Assembly: GCF_000760735.1 (NCBI RefSeq)
Contig: NZ_JMEX01000008.1
Location: forward strand, 900,018 to 964,017
Direction of reading: 5' to 3'
Length of the DNA: 64,000 nucleotides
Origin: Rhodococcoides fascians A44A
GTDB taxonomy: Bacteria > Actinomycetota > Actinomycetes > Mycobacteriales > Mycobacteriaceae
The notes below the pieces were generated by a model. That model ran no database searches and was not told where the DNA came from. It was given only the letters and a program-made list of their open reading frames with translations. How positions within the stretch are numbered: position 1 is the first letter of the stretch; every line of letters starts with the position of its first letter. The translations under genes were made by a program, and so were the position numbers. This document shows positions 32,265 through 41,432 of this stretch, one piece after another.

Positions 32265-33391
32265 CACCACGTGTACTGGGCCCGAGCCGGACAGCGCTCG
32301 CCCTGCGCGGACTGGCCACGGCCGCAGCCCTCGTGGTCGCAGCCGTCGCCGCTGTGGCGTACGGGAACGGCGCGTTCGAACGTGCCCCCGAGGTGTACGC
32401 GGAGATCCCGTCGTCCGCGGGCCTACTGATCGGTGAAATCGGCGTCCAGTACCACGGAGTGCAGGTCGGAAAAGTCGTGGACATCGACAGCGGCGTCGAT
32501 CGATCCCGCGTCACCATGCGCCTCGACACCGAGGTCCCCGCGTCGGCGCTCGTGCGCGTCGTACCGCGGACGTTGTTCGGCGACGTCTACCTACGCCTCG
32601 TCGACCATGGCGGGGCAGGCTCCGAACCTCTGCGTGCGGGCGACGAACTCGCGATGGACACCGGGCAGGACGCCGTGCAACTGAGCGAGGTCTATCGACA
32701 GGTCACCGACCTGCTGGACAGCTTGAAACCGGCCGAGACACAGGCCGCGTTGACGGCGATCAGCACCGCCCTGCGCGGCCGAGGTGAACAACTCGCCGCC
32801 ACGATCGAGCGGCTCGCATCACTGTCGACGACGCTCGAACCGTCCATCCACGCCGTCCTCGACAGCACCCCGCAGACCCTGCAGGTGGCCGATGCAGCCG
32901 CTGCGGCAACACCGGACGTCCTGGCGACCATCGAGGCAGCGACCAGCCTGTCGCAGACGATGCTGGACCACTCGACCGGGGTCGAAGCGTTGCTGACGAC
33001 GGCCGCGCGACTCGGCGGCGCCGCAGTGACCGTCGCCGACGAGAACCTGCCCGGCGCCATCACCGTCGTTCGTCGCGGCTCGCCCGTACTGGGCACGGTG
33101 TCCGAGAACTCATCCGGCCTGGCGTCGACACTCGATCAGTTCGCGCCGTTCGGGGCAGCGGGAGCGCGGATCTTCGCGACCGGTCGCTTCGACATCACCG
33201 CCGTCCCGGACTTCTCGTCGCCGCTGCCCTACACCGCGGCGGACTGCCCCCGCTACCCCGGGCTGAACGGGCCGAACTGTGCACTTGCCGAGGTTCAGGA
33301 CAGCGCGAGCGGGACATCGGAACCGTTGAACCCGGCCAGCACCATGCTGCTCGCTCCCCTTCTCCGCGGAACGGAGGTGACCATCAGATGA
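32261..33391 (+). CDS. Mce family protein MceA
   Basis: A 376-residue cell-envelope protein with one N-terminal hydrophobic anchor (residues about 10-30). A MlaD/MCE domain follows (VYAEIPSSAGLLIGEIGVQYHGVQVGKVVDIDSG through LRAGDELAM), then a long helical region and a C-terminal domain with two cysteines (DCPRYPGLNGPNC). The six Mce proteins form a periplasm-spanning hexameric tunnel for hydrophobic substrates. GTG start, with a 4-base overlap with yrbEB. Confidence 0.9.
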   Translation: MTPRVLGPSRTALALRGLATAAALVVAAVAAVAYGNGAFERAPEVYAEIPSSAGLLIGEIGVQYHGVQVGKVVDIDSGVDRSRVTMRLDTEVPASALVRVVPRTLFGDVYLRLVDHGGAGSEPLRAGDELAMDTGQDAVQLSEVYRQVTDLLDSLKPAETQAALTAISTALRGRGEQLAATIERLASLSTTLEPSIHAVLDSTPQTLQVADAAAAATPDVLATIEAATSLSQTMLDHSTGVEALLTTAARLGGAAVTVADENLPGAITVVRRGSPVLGTVSENSSGLASTLDQFAPFGAAGARIFATGRFDITAVPDFSSPLPYTAADCPRYPGLNGPNCALAEVQDSASGTSEPLNPASTMLLAPLLRGTEVTIR

Positions 33392-34398
33392 CGTCGCTGG
33401 CACGTCCGATGTTCGCACTCGCTGCGTTCGCGGTGGCAGGGTTACTGTCCGCCGTAGTTGTCGTCGACACCCTCAGTGTGCCGGTGAGCGGTGAGACGAT
33501 AACTCACAGTGCAGAATTCACCGGTGTCGAAGGGCTCCGCACCGGCAACGACGTCACGCTCGCAGGTGTACGGATCGGCAAGGTCGACGACGTGCGCTAC
33601 GAAGCCGACGGCGCCAGAACCATCGCTGTGGTGGATTTCGACGTGCAGACCTCCGTGCCGATTCCCGGAAACGTCACGGCAGCAATCAGATACGGCGACA
33701 TGCTCGGTGCACGCTATCTTGCGCTCGTGCCACCCGAAGACCCCGCCGGCACCCTCGACTCCACGATTCCCCTGGACCGCACGTCGCCACCCGTCGACCT
33801 GACGGCCCTGGTCAACGGCTTCAAACCACTGTTCGACGCCATCGAGCCCAGTCAGGTCAACGCGCTCGCGCGGTCCATCACCGACGCATTCCAAGGCGAA
33901 GCCGGCACCGTCGACTCACTGCTGCGTCACGTCGCCGGCGTGACTCGGGGACTCGCGAACAACGACCAGATCTTCAGCGACCTGATCGCCGACCTCGACG
34001 CGGTACTGCAGACCATGAACAGCCACGACGCCGACATCACCCGCCTGATCACCGGATTGACCGATATGAGCCGGGTCGTCGCCGACCGTAACGACTCCCT
34101 CATCACTCTTCTCGACGACGGATCGACCGCTGTGGCGGCACTGGCCGAACTGGCGACCGACGCGTCGGCGCCACTCGACGGCACCGTCGCCGATCTCCGT
34201 GCGACGACCCGATCGTGGATACCCAACACCGAGCAGTTCGATCGCACGATGACGTTGCTGCCCGAGCTGGCGAGCTCCATCAACAGCATCGGCGACTACG
34301 GCGGCTGGCTGAACCTCTACACCTGCAACTTCACCCTGAAGGCGGGCGACGCCGAGACGAACATCTTCGGCGACGCGCACACGGAGATCTGCCGATGA
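33388..34398 (+). CDS. Mce family protein MceB
   Basis: A 336-residue Mce protein with an N-terminal hydrophobic anchor (MFALAAFAVAGLLSAVVVVDTLSV). The MCE domain has GLRTGNDVTLAGVRIGKVDDVRY and IRYGDMLGARYLALVPPE. A helical repeat region follows, and a short C-terminal domain with two cysteines (YTCNFTLKAGDAETNIFGDAHTEIC), as is usual for MceB. Start and stop both overlap neighbours by four bases. Confidence 0.9.
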   Translation: MTSLARPMFALAAFAVAGLLSAVVVVDTLSVPVSGETITHSAEFTGVEGLRTGNDVTLAGVRIGKVDDVRYEADGARTIAVVDFDVQTSVPIPGNVTAAIRYGDMLGARYLALVPPEDPAGTLDSTIPLDRTSPPVDLTALVNGFKPLFDAIEPSQVNALARSITDAFQGEAGTVDSLLRHVAGVTRGLANNDQIFSDLIADLDAVLQTMNSHDADITRLITGLTDMSRVVADRNDSLITLLDDGSTAVAALAELATDASAPLDGTVADLRATTRSWIPNTEQFDRTMTLLPELASSINSIGDYGGWLNLYTCNFTLKAGDAETNIFGDAHTEICR

Positions 34399-35372
34399 AC
34401 ACCACCAGACTCGGCATCGTCGGAATTCTCGCCGTGACAGTCCTGCTCGCGTCCGCCCTCCTGATTCCACAAGGCTGGTATCTGATTCGAACTGCGCCGT
34501 ACACAGCACAATTCGCGCACGCGGGCGGACTCACCGAAGCCGACCCCGTGTTCCTCGCCGGCGTGCCGGCCGGACGCGTCGACAGCGTCGAACTGGCCGG
34601 AGATCACGTCGACGTCCACTTCCGACTCGACCGCGACCAGCCGCTCGGCGACCGCACCCATGCTGCCGTCAAACTCCGCACGATCCTGGGGAAGCGATAC
34701 CTCGAGATCGTTCCCGACGGAAGCGGACCCGTCGGCGACGATCGAACGATCCCGACGGAACGGACGTCGGTTCCCTACTCTCTCGACGACATCGGAACCG
34801 AAGTACGCACGGTCGCCGAAGAACTCGACGTATCCGCGCTCGAGTCCATGGTCACCACCCTGCGCGAGACCGTGCCGGAGGACTCGTCCGTGATGTCCGA
34901 TGCTCTCACCGGTATCAGTGCGGCGTCGGAGGTCCTGGCCCGCAACGACGACAAGATAGCGAGCCTGCTCGACGTCGCGCAGTCGCTGACGTCGACCGTC
35001 GCCGCAGAAAGCCAGTCGATGACGACACTCCTCGGGAACGCACAGCTCGTGCTGTCCACGTTGTCGGATCGCCGAACCGCACTCGGCCGCTTGGTCACCG
35101 ACCTCCGAACGCTGATCGGCACCGCGTCGGCGTTCCTCGACGACAATGCCGACGAACTCGACCGTCTCCTGGTCGACATGACGTCGGTGACCGACACCCT
35201 CGAACGGAACGGACAGAACATCGACACGCTCCTGACGACACTTCCTCCCGCCTTGCGCGCCGTCACCGACGCCACGGGTAACGGCAACTGGGTCGATGTC
35301 TCCGCCCCCGCGGGACCGATTCCGGACAACCTCCTCTGCTCCCTCGGAGTTCAACAGGGCTGCACCCGATGA
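34395..35372 (+). CDS. Mce family protein MceC
   Basis: A 325-residue Mce protein that starts MNTTRLGIVGILAVTVLLASALLI (anchor). The MCE domain contains GLTEADPVFLAGVPAGRVDSVEL and LRTILGKRYLEIVPDG. The helical region has the repeating Asn/Asp-rich pattern of this class. The C-terminus is short, with two Cys in LLCSLGVQQGC. The start is chosen at the ATG overlapping the mceB stop; upstream in-frame sequence lies in mceB. Confidence 0.9.
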   Translation: MNTTRLGIVGILAVTVLLASALLIPQGWYLIRTAPYTAQFAHAGGLTEADPVFLAGVPAGRVDSVELAGDHVDVHFRLDRDQPLGDRTHAAVKLRTILGKRYLEIVPDGSGPVGDDRTIPTERTSVPYSLDDIGTEVRTVAEELDVSALESMVTTLRETVPEDSSVMSDALTGISAASEVLARNDDKIASLLDVAQSLTSTVAAESQSMTTLLGNAQLVLSTLSDRRTALGRLVTDLRTLIGTASAFLDDNADELDRLLVDMTSVTDTLERNGQNIDTLLTTLPPALRAVTDATGNGNWVDVSAPAGPIPDNLLCSLGVQQGCTR

Positions 35373-36463
35373 ACACCCGCGCCGCGAGAGCCGCGCTCGC
35401 CCTCGCCACCGTCGCAGTGACCGCAAGCGCGTGGTTCGTGTTCCACGGAAGCGGCGACAACACCACCGTCACCGCGGATTTCGCGTACATCAACGGAATC
35501 TACCCGGGTAGCCCGGTCCAGGTCCTCGGAGTCCCGGTGGGGACCGTCGACGCCGTCGCTCCACAGGGCACCTCGGTCCGCGTGACCATGACGGTGGCGG
35601 GCGACGTCGACATCCCCGCGGACGCACAGGCATTCGTCATGAACCCGTCGGTCGTCAGCGACCGCTTCGTCGAACTCGGACCGGCATACCGCGGCGGACC
35701 CGTCCTCGGCGACGAGGTCATCGGAGTCGAACGCAGTCACTCCCCGATCAACTGGGACCAACTGCAGGACAGCCTCGACACCATCGCCACAGCGCTCGGA
35801 CCCGACAGTGGTACCGGCGGAGAGGGCGCCGATGTCGGGGGCGCTCTGTCCGCCCTCGCCGACAGAACGGCCGGTCTCGGGCCGCAGATCAACGACGCCA
35901 TAGGAGACATCTCGCGCGCAACCGCAGTCGTCGGAGGCAACAGTGAACAACTCGGTGCGCTGATCGAGAACCTCGACCGCTTGATCACCGCCGTCACGGC
36001 CCGTCAGGGCGCGGTGCAGTCGGTCACCGACTCGCTTGCGGATCTGGGGAACGAGATACAGCGTCAGGACCTCGAGATCGGGGAACCCATCGCCCAGCTG
36101 AGATCGATGTTCGACCATCTGGACCGACTGCTGGCAGACCGAGGGGACGACGTGCGGGCCGTGGTGCAGAATGCGGGCGCACTCACCGGGCAGTTCGCGG
36201 CGCGAGAAGCACAGTTCGCCGAATTCATGGACGTACTGCCGCTGATGATGCAGAACATCGGCAACACCATCGGCGAAGACCAGCGCGCCCGGATCCGGTT
36301 GAACATCTCGACCGATCTCGACCAGTTCGCCGCCGCGGTACCGCTGTGTCGCGAATACGCGTTGCCCATCTGCACCGGTGCAGGCATCACCAACCCGATC
36401 ACCGTGCCGTTCGAGACGCCCGATCCGCTGGGCCTGCCGCAACTGTTGGGGGGACCACGATGA
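35369..36463 (+). CDS. Mce family protein MceD
   Basis: A 364-residue Mce protein with an N-terminal anchor (ALALATVAVTASAWFVF), then the MCE domain (FAYINGIYPGSPVQVLGVPVGTVDAVAPQGTSVRVTMTV). A long coiled-coil-like region with many Leu/Ile heptads follows (residues about 120-300), and a C-terminus with two Cys (LCREYALPIC). The ATG overlaps the mceC stop, and the stop overlaps the mceE ATG. Confidence 0.9.
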   Translation: MNTRAARAALALATVAVTASAWFVFHGSGDNTTVTADFAYINGIYPGSPVQVLGVPVGTVDAVAPQGTSVRVTMTVAGDVDIPADAQAFVMNPSVVSDRFVELGPAYRGGPVLGDEVIGVERSHSPINWDQLQDSLDTIATALGPDSGTGGEGADVGGALSALADRTAGLGPQINDAIGDISRATAVVGGNSEQLGALIENLDRLITAVTARQGAVQSVTDSLADLGNEIQRQDLEIGEPIAQLRSMFDHLDRLLADRGDDVRAVVQNAGALTGQFAAREAQFAEFMDVLPLMMQNIGNTIGEDQRARIRLNISTDLDQFAAAVPLCREYALPICTGAGITNPITVPFETPDPLGLPQLLGGPR

Positions 36464-37497
36464 GACGTCCAGCGCTGGTATCCGCCTGTATGTTGTTGTC
36501 CGGCATGCTGTTGTCCGGCTGCGGTATCGGTCTGGGACAACTCCCCGTCGGCCGGTCGGCGGACGGTGACGACTACCATGTCACCGCACAATTTCCCCGT
36601 GCCGACCGGATTCGGCTCGGCACCGAGGTCCGCGTCGGCCAGCAGCTGGTCGGGCGTGTCGACGACCTGTCCACCGATGGCGTCGTCGCAGCGGTGGGAC
36701 TGAGCCTGTCCCAGTCCGTTCCGCTCCCGGCCGATGTCACGGCGTCACTGGAACTCGCCTCCGCCCTGGGCGAACCCTACGTACGGCTGACGATCCCGGG
36801 CGATGCCTCGACGAACAACGACACGCTGGCCGACGGCGACACGCTCGAGAACACCGAGATCGGGCCCGAGCTCGAGACGTCGCTCGCCACTCTGGGTCTG
36901 GTGTTGAACGGCAGCGGACTCGACCAACTTCGCACCATCGGCACCGAGCTGAACGCCGCGTTCGACGGCCGGGGTCCCGACATCCGTACGCTCCTGGTCG
37001 GTGCCGACCGGATTCTGGCGAACGCCGCCGAGCACCAAGCCGAGTTCGACCGCGTCCTGGCCGCGGCACGGTCCGTCTCTGCGATGCTGGCGGACAACCG
37101 CGCTGCGATCGACGCCGGGCTGACCGTAGCCGCTCCCACGATGGAGCTCCTCGTCTCCCAACGCGACCACATCGCCTCGCTCGTCGACTCCACTGCGTCA
37201 CTCGCAGCCTCCGCACAGAAGCTGTTCGCGGACAACCAGTCCGAGATTACCGACGGCATCGACGATCTGGCCCACATCGTGCACTCGATCCAGAGCTTCA
37301 ACGCGTCCGTGACTCCGGCACTGGCCAACATGAACCAGTTCATCGCCGGATTCAACGGTGCGGTCCACGGCGACTACCTCGTCTTCGACGGCGCACTCGA
37401 CCTCCCCGAGACCGTCGGCGAACTGACCACCGGGGGTCGCCTCGCGGACGTACCCGGGGCACTGGATCCACTCTTCGCCCCCGAGGCACCGCGATGA
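36460..37497 (+). CDS. Mce family lipoprotein MceE (LprK-like)
   Basis: A 345-residue Mce protein with a lipoprotein signal peptide. The N-terminus MRRPALVSACMLLSGMLLSGCGIG contains the lipobox LLSGC, so it should be lipidated on Cys and anchored in the membrane. The MCE domain (FPRADRIRLGTEVRVGQQLVGRVDDL) follows. A lipoprotein at the E position is the rule in actinobacterial mce operons. The ATG at 36460 overlaps the mceD stop. Confidence 0.92.
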   Translation: MRRPALVSACMLLSGMLLSGCGIGLGQLPVGRSADGDDYHVTAQFPRADRIRLGTEVRVGQQLVGRVDDLSTDGVVAAVGLSLSQSVPLPADVTASLELASALGEPYVRLTIPGDASTNNDTLADGDTLENTEIGPELETSLATLGLVLNGSGLDQLRTIGTELNAAFDGRGPDIRTLLVGADRILANAAEHQAEFDRVLAAARSVSAMLADNRAAIDAGLTVAAPTMELLVSQRDHIASLVDSTASLAASAQKLFADNQSEITDGIDDLAHIVHSIQSFNASVTPALANMNQFIAGFNGAVHGDYLVFDGALDLPETVGELTTGGRLADVPGALDPLFAPEAPR

Positions 37498-38699
37498 ACA
37501 GGCCGGTCCGCATACAGCTGGTGTTGTTCGCCGTCACCGCCGTCGTCGCACTCGTCGTCGGCAGCACCTACGCGCTCGGATCGCAATCGCTGCGCGGCTC
37601 GATCGACGTACACGCAACCATGGCCGACGCGTCGAACATCGGTGTCGGTACCGGTGTGACCTACCGAGGTGTCGCGGTCGGATCCGTCACCGACATATCG
37701 GTCACCGTCAGCGGCGCCGAAGTGAGGCTCGCCCTCGACCCGGACACCCGCGTTCCCGTCGGATCCGTCGCATCCGTGACCAGCAACAGCGCCCTCGGAA
37801 TCCAAACCCTGGACATCTCGCCGATTACCGGACAAGGCCCGTACCTCGCCGACGGCGACAGCCTGGACGTTCCGCCCGAACTCGCGCCGGTGCAACTCGA
37901 CGAGTTGCTGACGCGAATGGCGGCCCTCGCCGAATCCATCGATCCGGCCTCGGTCACCACGATCGGCGAGACGTTCGGCACCGCCGTGGGCGGCACCGGC
38001 ACCCAACTCCAGCAACTGCTCGACGACGCCGACACACTCAGCCGGATTCTCGACGAACACGCCCCGGCGCTGGCGAACATCGTCGACCATTCGCTACCGA
38101 TGCTGGACGCGCTCGCATCCCGCTCGGACGCGCTGCCGGGAGCTGCGCGCGCCGCCGCCGACGTCACCCAGCAGCTACTCGCGCAGGAACCGACGTTGAT
38201 CTACCTGCTCGATCGATCACCGGACGCACTGGGACGAACCCGACAACTGCTCGACGACACGCGCGGGACAGTCGGAGCTTTGATGACCAACCTCGTCACC
38301 GTCACCGGCGTACTCGGTGACCGCACACCCGCGTTGGACGCACTGCTGATCGCGATGCCCGAGACACTCGGAAAGCTGACGTCCATCGTGCACGGCGACC
38401 GCGGCGATTTCACTCTCGTCGGCACCCAAGGCCCGGTCTGTTGGTACGACACACCGCGCCGCGCCGTCGGCGACACCTCACCGCGCGATCCGAACCTGAA
38501 CCTCTACTGCCCACCCGGCGACGACCTCGAGCAGCGCGGCGCCCAGAACGCGCCGAGACCGAACAACCTCGGACTGTCCGGGTCGACCGTCCCCGGCAGC
38601 GTCACCGGGCCCCCGATCGCCGAGGATCCCCTCCTCGTCCCCACCGGCGTGGAGGCACTGAACTACTGGAAGCAACTCCTGGAAGGAGTACGGAAATGA
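37494..38699 (+). CDS. Mce family protein MceF
   Basis: A 401-residue Mce protein with an N-terminal anchor (IQLVLFAVTAVVALVVGSTYALG). The MCE domain is DASNIGVGTGVTYRGVAVGSVTDISVTVSG through the SNSALGIQTLDISP segment. A helical region follows, then a long C-terminal segment with Cys, Trp and Pro (GPVCWYDTPRRAVGDTSPRDPNLNLYCPPGDDLEQRGAQNAPRPN), typical of MceF. Overlaps of four bases on both sides keep the operon coupled. Confidence 0.92.
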   Translation: MNRPVRIQLVLFAVTAVVALVVGSTYALGSQSLRGSIDVHATMADASNIGVGTGVTYRGVAVGSVTDISVTVSGAEVRLALDPDTRVPVGSVASVTSNSALGIQTLDISPITGQGPYLADGDSLDVPPELAPVQLDELLTRMAALAESIDPASVTTIGETFGTAVGGTGTQLQQLLDDADTLSRILDEHAPALANIVDHSLPMLDALASRSDALPGAARAAADVTQQLLAQEPTLIYLLDRSPDALGRTRQLLDDTRGTVGALMTNLVTVTGVLGDRTPALDALLIAMPETLGKLTSIVHGDRGDFTLVGTQGPVCWYDTPRRAVGDTSPRDPNLNLYCPPGDDLEQRGAQNAPRPNNLGLSGSTVPGSVTGPPIAEDPLLVPTGVEALNYWKQLLEGVRK

Positions 38700-39166
38700 C
38701 GCTCCGAACCCGCACCGTCGCACTCGTGATCGCCGCTCTCACAATGGGTGTGGCCGTCCTCGGATACCTCCACCTCGACGACCGAGAGCAGAACGACCTC
38801 CGGTCCGCCGCACTGGCGTCGGCGACGCAGTACACCGAGGAACTCGCCACGTACGACTTCAACGATCCGGGTGCGAACCTCGACCGAGTGACCGCTGCGT
38901 CGACCGACGAATTCGCCGGCACCTACCGCGACGTGTCCACGAAACTGCAGGACCTCCTGACGACCGGACAGGGCACCGCGACCGGGCACGTCGTCGCCGC
39001 AGGAATCGTCGAACTGAGCGACGATCGAGCCACCGTCGCGGTGTTCCTCGATCAGCAAGTACGGAACCTCGCAGCACCCGACGGCCGCACCGATTCGTCA
39101 CGCATGATCATCGAACTCGAGCGAAACGGAGACCGGTGGTTGCTCGCATCGGCCGAGCCTCGCTGA
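38696..39166 (+). CDS. Mce-associated membrane protein (Mas)
   Basis: A 156-residue protein with one N-terminal membrane segment (VALVIAALTMGVAVLGYL). A soluble NTF2/SnoaL-like domain follows, with ATQYTEELATYDFNDPGANLDRVTAASTDEFAGTYRDVS and a terminal MIIELERNGDRWLLASAEPR. Mas proteins stabilize Mce complexes (known for M. tuberculosis Mam/Mas). Only one is present, where many mce operons have two or more. GGAAGGAG lies upstream of the ATG, which overlaps the mceF stop. It ends the operon. Confidence 0.87.
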   Translation: MTLRTRTVALVIAALTMGVAVLGYLHLDDREQNDLRSAALASATQYTEELATYDFNDPGANLDRVTAASTDEFAGTYRDVSTKLQDLLTTGQGTATGHVVAAGIVELSDDRATVAVFLDQQVRNLAAPDGRTDSSRMIIELERNGDRWLLASAEPR

Positions 39167-39275
39167 CAGCCGCCGACGGGCCCTCGCCGCATGATCGCAG
39201 GCCCTCGGGTCGGACCTAACTGCTGGTCGGGGCACACCCCGAAACGCAAAGGACGTAGCCTGGCTGGGAAGGAAC

Positions 39276-39329
39276 GGTGGCTCTCGTCGAATCACACGCG
39301 TGTTGGTTCGATAGATTGTCGGAGCCACC
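39276..39329 (+). other. Potential stem-loop in the leader region of the mIHF gene
   Basis: GGTGGCTC at 39276-39283 pairs perfectly with GAGCCACC at 39322-39329, enclosing the palindrome ACACGCGTGT. The element is in the 234-base gap between the mce operon and the mIHF gene. It could be an attenuator-like leader or a terminator of the mce operon; no T tract follows. Confidence 0.35.
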
Positions 39330-39400
39330 AGGCACGATGCAAGAGGGTCGAAGACCATGTCACCAAAGCGACGGGTCACCACAATCGAGGAGAACAGGCC

Positions 39401-39715
39401 ATGGCTTTACCAGTATTGACTCCGGAACAGCGCACCGCGGCTCTGGCCAAGGCTGCCGAGGCACGCACCGCCCGGTCGAAGCTGCTGGCCGCCGTCAAGT
39501 CCGGCGAGCTCAGCGTCGCTGACGTTCTCGCAAAGGCCGAGAACGACGAGATCGTGAAGAAGACCAAGGTGTCTGCCCTGATCAAGGCACTTCCGGGTGT
39601 CGGTTCGGTGCGCGCCGCACAGCTGCTCGAGCAGCTGTCCATCGCAGACACCCGCCGTATCGGTGGACTCGGCGCAAACCAGCGCGAGGCACTTCTGGCG
39701 GCTGTCGCGTCCTGA
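39401..39715 (+). CDS. mihF: Integration host factor, actinobacterial type (mIHF)
   Basis: A 104-residue nucleoid protein that bends DNA, with the helix-two-turn-helix fold of mIHF/sIHF rather than the E. coli IHF fold. The family sequence is almost complete: MALPVLTPEQRTAALAKAAEARTARSKL, then VSALIKALPGVGSVRAAQLLEQLSIADTRRIGGLGANQREALL. GAGG lies upstream of the ATG. In M. tuberculosis the single mIHF gene is beside gmk (Rv1388-Rv1389), so the place next to an mce operon is unusual. It could be a second copy or the only copy after relocation. Confidence 0.92.
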   Translation: MALPVLTPEQRTAALAKAAEARTARSKLLAAVKSGELSVADVLAKAENDEIVKKTKVSALIKALPGVGSVRAAQLLEQLSIADTRRIGGLGANQREALLAAVAS

Positions 39716-39783
39716 TACGACGCTGGATCGGCCTGCAGGGTTATCGAGGACATATCTCGCTCGTGCGGGGCTAGCATTTCCCC

Positions 39784-40263
39784 ATGAACGTCGAAGTGAC
39801 CCTGCTGCCCGGGATCGGGGTGCGGAAGGATTTCGCCCTCGCATCCGGGCGCCGCATCGGTGTCATCACCCGCAAAGACGGGGCGAACGAGCTGATCGTT
39901 TCGCGTAAAGACGACCCCGACGCAACACAGGCGTCCATCACCCTGAGCAATGAGGAGGCGGCGGCGCTGGGCAACCTGCTCGGCACGCCGCAACTCATTG
40001 CTCAGCTCGGGGAAGAGCATCGCGACCTTCCCGGCATCAACACACGCCAACTGCCCATCAAACTGGGCTCGCGATTCGACGGCCGAACCCTCGGCGACAC
40101 CACCATGCGCACCAAGACCGGTGTGTCCATCGTCGCCGTCATGCGCGCAGGCCAGGTCCAGCCGTCGCCCACTCCCGATTTCACGCTCGTCGCGGGCGAC
40201 CTTCTGGTCGCCGTAGGAACCGCCGACGGCCTCGACGCCGCAACCAAGCTGCTCGGCCGATAG
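39784..40263 (+). CDS. TrkA-C domain regulatory subunit of a cation/proton antiporter (KhtT-like)
   Basis: A 159-residue soluble protein. The C-terminal TrkA-C (RCK_C) domain is visible in LGSRFDGRTLGDTTMRTKTGVSIVAVMRAGQVQPSPTPDFTLVAGDLLVAVGTADGLDAATKLL. The N-terminal part matches KhtT-type subunits (VEVTLLPGIGVRKDFALASGRRIGVITRKDG). It should gate the adjacent antiporter in response to a nucleotide. A -10-like TAGCAT six bases before the ATG indicates a leaderless message. The antiporter begins four bases after its stop. Confidence 0.87.
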   Translation: MNVEVTLLPGIGVRKDFALASGRRIGVITRKDGANELIVSRKDDPDATQASITLSNEEAAALGNLLGTPQLIAQLGEEHRDLPGINTRQLPIKLGSRFDGRTLGDTTMRTKTGVSIVAVMRAGQVQPSPTPDFTLVAGDLLVAVGTADGLDAATKLLGR

Positions 40264-40267
40264 CGAC

Positions 40268-41425
40268 ATGGCCGAGAGCGCGCTCGCTCTGATCGAACTC
40301 GGCGCGGTCTTCTTCACACTCGGACTTCTTGCTCGTCTCGCCGGCAAGATCGGCGTGTCGCCCATCCCGTTCTACCTACTCGGCGGCCTGGCCTTCGGGA
40401 ACGGCGGCTTCGTCACCCTCGGCGGAATCGACGAGTTCAGCGAACTCGCCAGCGAAATCGGCGTCATTCTTCTCCTCCTACTGTTAGGGCTCGAATACAC
40501 CGCAGCCGAACTCGTCACCGGACTTCGCCGCTCCTCGCTCGCGGGAATCGTCGACATCGTCCTCAACTTCACACCGGGCGCAGTACTGGCACTCGTGCTC
40601 GGCTGGGGTGGCGTCGGCGCACTCGTCCTCGGCGGGGTCACCTACATCTCGTCGTCGGGAATCGTCGCGAAAGTCCTCACCGACCTGGGACGCCTCGGAA
40701 ACCGCGAGACGCCCGTCGTGCTGTCGATCCTCGTGTTCGAAGACCTGGCCATGGCCATCTATCTCCCGATCCTGACCACCGTGCTGAGCGGTGTCAGTTT
40801 TCTCGGCGGCATGGAAGCAGTCGGTATCTCGCTGTTGGTCGTGACGGTCGTCCTGGTGGTTGCGCTTCGGTACGGCAAGTTCGTCTCGGCGCTGGTCGAC
40901 AGCGCGAACCGTGAGGTCGTACTGCTCAACGTCCTCGGCGCCGCCTTACTGGTGGCCGGCATCGCGTCCGAACTGCAGGTCTCCGCCGCCGTCGGCGCCT
41001 TCCTCCTGGGAATCGCGATCTCCGGCTCCACGGCCGACAACGCCACCCGCGTACTCGAACCCCTCCGCGACCTGTTCGCGGCTATGTTCTTCGTCGTCTT
41101 CGGACTACAGACCGACCCCGCGACGGTGCCACCGGTGCTCGGCTGGGCAATCGTCCTGGCCATCGTCACCACCATCACCAAAGTGATGACCGGGGCATGG
41201 GCCGCCGGTCGTCAGGGCATCGGCAGACCCGGGCAGCTTCGCGCAGGCGCCGCACTGGTCGCACGCGGGGAATTCTCCATCGTGATCGCCGGCCTCGCCG
41301 TGGCAGCCGGAGCCGTCGACAAAGAATTAGCCGCCCTCGCCACCGCGTACGTACTGCTCATGGCCGTTCTGGGCCCTGTCGCAGCACGGGTCATCGCCGT
41401 CCCACCCGCAGTCCGCGCAGACTGA
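40268..41425 (+). CDS. CPA2-family cation/proton antiporter (KhtU-like)
   Basis: A 385-residue membrane antiporter of the CPA2 family with about 12 hydrophobic segments. Characteristic sequence is GVILLLLLLGLEYTAAELVTGLRRSS, the unwound GGVTYISSSGIVAKVLTDLGRLGNRETPVVLSILVFEDLAMAIYLPIL (the ED pair serves proton/cation binding), and SAAVGAFLLGIAISGS. With the TrkA-C subunit it is likely to form a K+/H+ antiporter for pH or potassium control. The stop is followed by a three-unit repeat array. Confidence 0.9.
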   Translation: MAESALALIELGAVFFTLGLLARLAGKIGVSPIPFYLLGGLAFGNGGFVTLGGIDEFSELASEIGVILLLLLLGLEYTAAELVTGLRRSSLAGIVDIVLNFTPGAVLALVLGWGGVGALVLGGVTYISSSGIVAKVLTDLGRLGNRETPVVLSILVFEDLAMAIYLPILTTVLSGVSFLGGMEAVGISLLVVTVVLVVALRYGKFVSALVDSANREVVLLNVLGAALLVAGIASELQVSAAVGAFLLGIAISGSTADNATRVLEPLRDLFAAMFFVVFGLQTDPATVPPVLGWAIVLAIVTTITKVMTGAWAAGRQGIGRPGQLRAGAALVARGEFSIVIAGLAVAAGAVDKELAALATAYVLLMAVLGPVAARVIAVPPAVRAD

Positions 41426-41432
41426 CAACATT

